Assembly (NCBI GenBank): GCA_022616075.1 | Contig: JAKEFK010000035.1 | Location: 1 to 45,535, forward strand | Length of the DNA: 45,535 nt | DNA from: a bacterium | GTDB taxonomy: Bacteria > Acidobacteriota > HRBIN11 > JAKEFK01 | Direction: 5' to 3' | Shown here: positions 41,234 to 45,535 of the stretch, piece by piece | Layout: each line of letters begins with the position of its first letter | How positions within the stretch are numbered: position 1 is the stretch's first letter | Translations under genes and position numbers: made by a program | The notes under the pieces: model-generated | The model's input: only the letters and a program-made list of their open reading frames with translations | Told to the model about the DNA's origin: nothing | Database searches by the model: none

Positions 41234-41339
41234 TGGAGCGCGGGCATCCGCGTCATCGCGTCGCGAGTCTTTGCGTCTTCGCGTAGACTCGTGGACTCAC
41301 GACGCGCGGACGTATTTGCCTGCGCTCCACACAAGTTAA
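41234..41339. repeat. GC-rich inverted repeat, diverged member of the GTAGCGCGGGCG family
   Basis: TGGAGCGC at 41234-41241 is inverted perfectly at 41332-41339. The inner parts (GCGGGCATCCGCG on the left, CGCGGACGTATTTGCCTGCG on the right) pair partly and resemble the units at 3568-3633. A TTTGCGTCTTCGCG stretch lies in the middle. It fills the space between two divergent genes. Confidence 0.65.
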
Positions 41340-41387
41340 CACATGTTTGCTTGAATTTCGACGTTGGTAGTACCATTATCAGCGTCT

Positions 41388-42044
41388 ATGCCGGTCACAG
41401 ATCAAACCATTATTAATTTTGCAGCGCTCGAAAATGCTTCGGTCAGTCAGGATCCATTTCCGTTCCTGATCGTTTCCGATTTCCTGCGGATAGAAACCGC
41501 TGATCAAGTAGCAAATGAGTTCCCTAAAATAGATTTTGCCGGTTCAGTTCCGGTGGATCTGTTGGAGGGTGGTCCGCTTTTCCGACGTTTTATAGAGGAA
41601 ATGGAAGGTGATGCTTTGCGATCCGCGATCCAGAAAAAATTCGATGTGGATCTGAGGAACCGCCCTGCATTCATCACGCTCAGAGGCAGGACACGGGCGA
41701 AGGACGGCCGCATTCATACCGATACAAAATCGAAAATTGTTACTTTGCTGCTCTATTTGAATCCGGAATGGAACTCTGACGCGGGCCGTTTACGGATCTT
41801 GCGGAACGGAGAAGATCTGGAAAATTACGTTGCTGAAATTCCGCCCACTTTAGGACAATGTCTGATCTTTAAAGTCACAGACAATTGCTGGCACGGGCAT
41901 AAACCTTTTGAAGGCGAGCGCCGCGCGATTCAATTGAACTATTTAACGAACGAAGCTGCGTTGAGACAACATCTTTCCAAACATAATCTTTCAGCCAGAT
42001 GGAAGAGTTGGCGAAGCTGGTTTTCGCGAGGTGATGAGTACTAG
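41388..42044 (+). CDS. 2-oxoglutarate/Fe(II)-dependent oxygenase
   Basis: A 218-aa double-stranded beta-helix oxygenase, near the prolyl 4-hydroxylase-like group. The iron triad is H110 and D112 in GRIHTD, then H169 in CWHGHKPF; an arginine at about 179 (ERRAIQLNYL) should bind 2-oxoglutarate. SKIVTLLLYLNPEWNSDAGRLRIL is typical of this fold. The ATG at 41388 is used; a TTG eight codons upstream is open. Its stop overlaps the GTG of the heptosyltransferase by one base (TAGTG), which points to a shared task, perhaps hydroxylating an LPS sugar, lipid or protein. The substrate is unknown. Confidence 0.84.
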   Translation: MPVTDQTIINFAALENASVSQDPFPFLIVSDFLRIETADQVANEFPKIDFAGSVPVDLLEGGPLFRRFIEEMEGDALRSAIQKKFDVDLRNRPAFITLRGRTRAKDGRIHTDTKSKIVTLLLYLNPEWNSDAGRLRILRNGEDLENYVAEIPPTLGQCLIFKVTDNCWHGHKPFEGERRAIQLNYLTNEAALRQHLSKHNLSARWKSWRSWFSRGDEY

Positions 42045-43081
42045 TGCGCGTTTTAATCGTGCGCCTTTCCTCCATGGGCGATGTGGTTCATAGTCTGCCG
42101 GCAGTAACGGACGCGGCCCGGTCCATCCAGGATATTCAATTGGATTGGGTTGTAGATCGAGCATTTGCTGAGATCCCGGGATGGCATTCTTCCGTTCGGA
42201 ACGTTATTGGCAGTCCACCAAGGCGTCTCACAAATTTACGCTCTCCTGAATTTAAAAGCTTTTTTGCAAAGCTGCGAAGCTGTGAATACGATCTCGTCAT
42301 CGATCTTCAGGGACAGTGGAAAAGCGCTGCCATTGCGCGTTTCGCGAAAGGACTGAGTTGCGGCTACAACGGAAATTCTGTGAACGAACGGGGCGCGGAT
42401 TTGCTGTATCGCAAACAATATTTTGTTTCGAAACAACGACACTCCATTCGACGCATGAGAGAATTGATGGCGCGCGCCTTGAGCTACACATTTGATGAAA
42501 ACAATGTGAATTACGGGATCGATCGTTCCCGTCTACCGGTCAATCCGCTGAATCTGAAGAATCCATATCTTGTTTTTATTCACAGCACTAGTTGGGAATC
42601 CAAATGTTGGCCTGAGAATTACTGGCAGGAACTTACTGCGAAAGCGATACACGCAGGCTTTCATGTTGTTCTGGTATGGGGAAATCTAGCTGAAAAAGAG
42701 CGCGCACGGATGATTGCTGCCGAGCGCAAAGAAGCGATCCTGTTAGATGATCTTTCTATCTCCGAAAAGGCATCTGTACTTATCGGAGCTCATGCAACAG
42801 TTGGTTTGGATACCGGCTTGAGTCACATTGCTGCCGCGCTGGACATTCCTTCGGTAACTCTTTACGGCGCAACGGATCCGTTTCTAGTCGGCGCTACCGG
42901 AAAGAATCAAATGCATATCGCATCGGATTTTGAGTGTGTAAAGTGCCACCGCTCCGTTTGTGATTATTCCAGAATGCCGGTGGCAAAACCTGCTTGCTTT
43001 GCCTCAATGACTCCGGAAGTGGTCTGGAGTTCCCTGGAACACCTTATTTTCGAGAAGCGCGGATCGACGCAAGTTGGTTGA
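42044..43081 (+). CDS. waaC: Lipopolysaccharide heptosyltransferase (WaaC/RfaC-like)
   Basis: A 345-aa GT family 9 enzyme that adds heptose to the lipid A-Kdo core in the cytoplasm. VLIVRLSSMGDVVHSLPAV opens it; CEYDLVIDLQGQWKSAAIAR, HSTSWESKCWPENYW and HATVGLDTGLSHIAAALDIPSVTLYGATDP are the WaaC signatures. GTG start with a one-base overlap on the 2OG oxygenase stop. Four cysteines near the end (FECVKCHRSVCDYSRMPVAKPAC) are common in these proteins. The 3' end overlaps the convergent exonuclease gene by 38 bases. Confidence 0.9.
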   Translation: MRVLIVRLSSMGDVVHSLPAVTDAARSIQDIQLDWVVDRAFAEIPGWHSSVRNVIGSPPRRLTNLRSPEFKSFFAKLRSCEYDLVIDLQGQWKSAAIARFAKGLSCGYNGNSVNERGADLLYRKQYFVSKQRHSIRRMRELMARALSYTFDENNVNYGIDRSRLPVNPLNLKNPYLVFIHSTSWESKCWPENYWQELTAKAIHAGFHVVLVWGNLAEKERARMIAAERKEAILLDDLSISEKASVLIGAHATVGLDTGLSHIAAALDIPSVTLYGATDPFLVGATGKNQMHIASDFECVKCHRSVCDYSRMPVAKPACFASMTPEVVWSSLEHLIFEKRGSTQVG

Positions 43082-43925
43082 CTCGGCCGGGCAGTTCCGG
43101 CGCTTCGAGACGTGAACAGATTTCGCGGAATTGCGGAGATGGTCCGGACCATTCGAGATTCTCCAACTTATCTTTAACAGGTCCTTTGGTTACAAGTGTC
43201 GCGAGTTGGCGGAAGAGAAGAACGAGTTCCCGTTGTTCGCGAAGCGTACTTGCCAACCGGTCTGCGCTTCTGATGGAAATTTTCCAATCACGAGGGTTGT
43301 CAGGGATCTCTTCCAGATGCTTGTAGCGCGCTAAGACCGCCGATGCAGCTTTTGCTCCCCAACCGGGAAGGCCCGGATATCCATCGGCGGCATCACCAAC
43401 CAGCGCAAGATAATCGGGAATCGATTCGGGCAGCACACCAAACTTTTCTATCACACCCTTTTCGTTGATCAACTTTCGCTGTCTGCGGTCAAATTGAACC
43501 ACTTGATCTCCGACAACGCATTGCCCCAGATCCTTGTCCGGCGTGCAGATGAGCACTTGCTCGACTTTATCCCGGTACAGCGCCGCCCCCGCAGCCAGGG
43601 CGTCGTCCGCTTCGTATTCAACCATTGCCCAAACGAGCACCCCCATACCGCGCAAGGATTCCTCCAGTAGCGGAAACTGTGAAAGAAGATCGGGCGCAAC
43701 GCCCGTGCTGTCTTTGTAATCGCTCCACAAAATGTTTCTGAAAGACTCAATTACATGGTCTGTGGCGACCGCAATGTGCGTGACTCCAGAGTTCAGAAGC
43801 GAGAGAACTGAAGTGAGCACTCCCCGCACAGCACCAACTTCTTCTCCGCGCGCCGTGATGTGTTTGGGAAGCGCGTAGTAATGACGAAAAAGCTCGTACG
43901 TGCCGTCAATTAAATAAACTTTCAC
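43044..43925 (-). CDS. 5'-3' exonuclease (PolA N-terminal/FEN-like, stand-alone)
   Basis: A 293-aa flap/5' nuclease for RNA-primer or flap removal. VKVYLIDGTYELFRHYYALP opens the PIN-like fold, VEYEADDALAAGAALY and LICTPDKDLGQ give the metal-binding aspartates, and YLALVGDAADGYPGLPGWGAKAASAVL is the H3TH DNA-binding arch. No polymerase domain follows, so it is a separate protein. The GTG at 43925 is chosen as start because homology begins there; the frame is open 12 codons further. The 3' end overlaps the heptosyltransferase gene by 38 bases on the other strand. Confidence 0.88.
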   Translation of the reverse strand: MKVYLIDGTYELFRHYYALPKHITARGEEVGAVRGVLTSVLSLLNSGVTHIAVATDHVIESFRNILWSDYKDSTGVAPDLLSQFPLLEESLRGMGVLVWAMVEYEADDALAAGAALYRDKVEQVLICTPDKDLGQCVVGDQVVQFDRRQRKLINEKGVIEKFGVLPESIPDYLALVGDAADGYPGLPGWGAKAASAVLARYKHLEEIPDNPRDWKISIRSADRLASTLREQRELVLLFRQLATLVTKGPVKDKLENLEWSGPSPQFREICSRLEAPELPGRVNQLASIRASRK

Positions 43926-43985
43926 ACAGGTAATTGTGCGGCGAATGCCGGCGCAACGCAATCTCCAGCACGGAACAGAAGCGGA

Positions 43986-43991
43986 TATAAT
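43986..43991 (+). promoter_or_regulatory. -10 box of the ankyrin-repeat gene
   Basis: A perfect TATAAT, 14 bases before the GTG at 44006. Transcription would start about 7 bases before the start codon, leaving almost no leader. No Shine-Dalgarno sequence precedes the GTG. Confidence 0.5.
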
Positions 43992-44005
43992 CTCTAGAAC
44001 TAGTC

Positions 44006-44752
44006 GTGAAAAGTCTCATTCTCTTTTTTCTTCTTGTCTGCGTTTCACAATCGCAAGCTGCCGATGAGCGACTGATTGATGCGACGGATGACGGAAAGTT
44101 GGATGTTGTCAAAGAGCTAATCAAGAAAGGCGCAGACGTCAATGAGAAAGATAAGGTGAATGGAGCAACTGTGTTGATGTGGGCGGTTAGGAAGGGAGAG
44201 CACGAGATCGCACAGACATTGATTCAGGCAGGAGCAGATGTAAATGCAAAAAATAAATGGGGTGGGACTGCATTGCAGTGGGCGGCCGATTCAGGAAATG
44301 AAAAGATGGTTGGTGCGTTGATCGCAAAAGGCGCAGACGTTAACGCTGGTGATTCGACCGGTCTGACTTCACTGATGGTTGCCGCAAACTATGAAGGAAA
44401 AGAGTACGCGCAAATTGTTCGCGCACTTCTCGATGCAAAAGCGAATGTGAATGAATCTGATGAATCTGGAACAACCGCTTTAATGAAAGCATCCTCGAAT
44501 CATTTTAAGACCGGGACCATTCGACTGTTGATTGAATCGGGCGCAAATGTGAATGCAAAAACGAAAGATGGCCTCACCCCTTTGATGATTGCTTGTAAAA
44601 CGGCGCGTATCGAAGTGATCAAGTATCTGATCGATCATGGCGCTGACGTTCGCGCCAGAACGAACGATGGCAGGAGCGTCTTCGAGATTGCAAAACAGGC
44701 CGGCTATAAGGAAGCGATCGTCGCACTGGCTGAAAAAGGCGTAACGGAATAA
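44006..44752 (+). CDS. Secreted ankyrin-repeat protein
   Basis: A 248-aa protein with a signal peptide (MKSLILFFLLVCVSQSQAA) and six ankyrin repeats over residues 22-245. Typical strings are LDVVKELIKKGADVNEKD, GGTALQWAADSGNEKMVGALIAKGADVN, SGTTALMKASSNH and DGLTPLMIACKTARIEVIKYLIDHGADV. Periplasmic ankyrin proteins bind other proteins and some protect catalases, but no partner is visible. The start is a GTG at 44006, decided by the signal peptide and a TATAAT box 14 bases upstream. Confidence 0.88.
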   Translation: MKSLILFFLLVCVSQSQAADERLIDATDDGKLDVVKELIKKGADVNEKDKVNGATVLMWAVRKGEHEIAQTLIQAGADVNAKNKWGGTALQWAADSGNEKMVGALIAKGADVNAGDSTGLTSLMVAANYEGKEYAQIVRALLDAKANVNESDESGTTALMKASSNHFKTGTIRLLIESGANVNAKTKDGLTPLMIACKTARIEVIKYLIDHGADVRARTNDGRSVFEIAKQAGYKEAIVALAEKGVTE

Positions 44753-44755
44753 TTG

Positions 44756-44773
44756 GCGGGGCTGGAAGCCCGC
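44756..44773. repeat. GC-rich hairpin after the ankyrin gene
   Basis: GCGGGGCT pairs with AGCCCGC around a 3-base loop (one bulged G), 3 bases after the ankyrin stop. The AAGCCTGCGCTTCC that follows resembles the dispersed GC-rich family. No T-run follows, so a rho-independent terminator is not supported. Confidence 0.45.
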
Positions 44774-44900
44774 GGCCCATAATACAGCTCGAAGCCTGCG
44801 CTTCCTCTTTTAGAATGGGGTGATTTTTTCCCAAATTCGGGGTCTTTCCCTCATTGTTCGACTGATCCAGCTCGTTTATTAATACGGATGGAGGTCTCAT

Positions 44901-45535
44901 ATGAGCTGGAAGAAAATATCTTTGCTGTTTATTCTCGTTCTTTCATTTAGCAACAACGTGATCGCGGCGACGCCGTCTTCGGCAACTGCCGGTCCCCTCA
45001 CCACATCAGGAGCGTGGCAGGGACAGACTTATGTGGCTGCAGTCGTAGCTGATCCCGCGGCGTGCCCTCCTGCAAACGCCGATAGTCTCAACTTGATTTG
45101 TGACCACTACCAGCTCACAGTCGCTGTTGATCCAGCTTTCTGGGTCGGGAAGTCCGGTGGCGTCGCGCTTTCGATCACCTGGGCGGACACAGCAAATGAT
45201 TTCGATCTTTTTGTATTCGATGAACAAGGGAATGAGGTAATCAGCTCCACTCAGGGTGGAACAAATTCAGAAAAAGTTTTCATCGAAAAAGCCTCCGGAA
45301 AATATGAAATTCTGGTTTCGCCTTTCACAGTAGTTAATTCGGGATACTCTGGCACATGGACTTTTTCATCACAAAAAGCATCCACTTCACCCACAAAATG
45401 GAAGAGCCAGACACATGGCGCCTGTTGCGAAGGAAATCTCGGAGCTGCGGGAAACACGACATACGTTTTGTTGCCGGAGCTGACAACAGGAAATGACATT
45501 AAGCGAAGCAGTGATGGTGGCAAAACCTGGGAAAA
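44901..45535 (+). CDS. Secreted protein with pre-peptidase C-terminal-like and Asp-box segments (3' end cut off)
   Basis: The frame is open from the ATG at 44901 to the window edge (211 codons, no stop). A signal peptide (MSWKKISLLFILVLSFSNNVIAA) is followed by a beta-rich region, DHYQLTVAVDPAFWVGKSGGVALSITW...NDFDLFVFDEQGNEV...KYEILVSPF, which resembles a pre-peptidase C-terminal (PPC) domain. Near the edge, KRSSDGGKTWE is a full Asp-box, so a sialidase-like propeller probably begins there. GGAGG lies 8 bases before the ATG. Its full length and end are unknown. Asp-boxes link it in type to the protein at 35448-36845. Confidence 0.82.
   Translation, partial: MSWKKISLLFILVLSFSNNVIAATPSSATAGPLTTSGAWQGQTYVAAVVADPAACPPANADSLNLICDHYQLTVAVDPAFWVGKSGGVALSITWADTANDFDLFVFDEQGNEVISSTQGGTNSEKVFIEKASGKYEILVSPFTVVNSGYSGTWTFSSQKASTSPTKWKSQTHGACCEGNLGAAGNTTYVLLPELTTGNDIKRSSDGGKTWE

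Noticed and set aside
44756-44773. Rho-independent terminator after the ankyrin gene
   Set aside because: A hairpin is present but no run of T follows it, and the sequence resembles the dispersed repeats.

Overview
The window comes from a diderm (Gram-negative-type) bacterium. It encodes BamD, an LPS heptosyltransferase, an O-antigen ligase-like protein, lipoproteins and type IV pilus parts. A Hanks-type kinase fused to a TolB-like propeller, many secreted propeller and TPR proteins, and dispersed GC-rich 'GTAGCGCGGGCGTCTCGCC'-type repeats suggest Acidobacteriota or a neighbouring soil lineage. No rRNA or phylogenetic marker is present, so this is inference. No transposase, integrase, CRISPR array or phage gene was seen.

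Layout. (1) 1-5300, minus strand: a tight housekeeping operon, coaD > aminotransferase > PASTA protein > rpe > YbgC-type thioesterase > sugar-nucleotide epimerase > bamD, mostly joined by 4-base start/stop overlaps. (2) 5468-15495: a metallophosphoesterase and pilC on plus, then on minus a pilus/pseudopilus cluster: a pseudokinase-TonB_C fusion, three prepilins, a PilX-like protein, a PilY1-like propeller and the PilB ATPase. (3) 15530-19009, plus: nadB and a PpiD/SurA-type chaperone. (4) 19013-21929: a GT-C-like membrane protein, and an unknown secreted protein behind a palindromic operator. (5) 22078-26708: tRNA-Ala(GGC), then a 4.5-kb segment (fatty acid hydroxylase, Ser/Thr kinase, OsmC) closed by a 47-base copy of the tRNA 3' half. 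(6) 26708-33856: TPR lipoprotein, RmlC-like cupin, GT2, YCII protein, DNA alkylation-repair gene and two membrane proteins. (7) 33977-38134, minus: a halogenase-like flavoprotein, and an ECF sigma / anti-sigma / Spy-CnrX-like sensor / Asp-box propeller operon. (8) 38178-43081: cell-surface glycan genes (second GT-C paralogue, O-antigen ligase, 2OG-Fe(II) oxygenase, heptosyltransferase). (9) 43044-45535: a 5'-3' exonuclease, a secreted ankyrin protein, and a secreted Asp-box protein cut by the window edge.

Most unusual: the pseudokinase-TonB_C protein leading the minor-pilin operon; the tRNA-Ala half-gene repeat framing 4.5 kb; the ECF-sigma/sensor/propeller operon; the pair of large GT-C-like paralogues; -10 boxes placed so close to start codons that leaderless mRNAs are likely; and three genes (kinase, TPR protein, AlkD-like) whose frames are each broken in a way one added base would repair.
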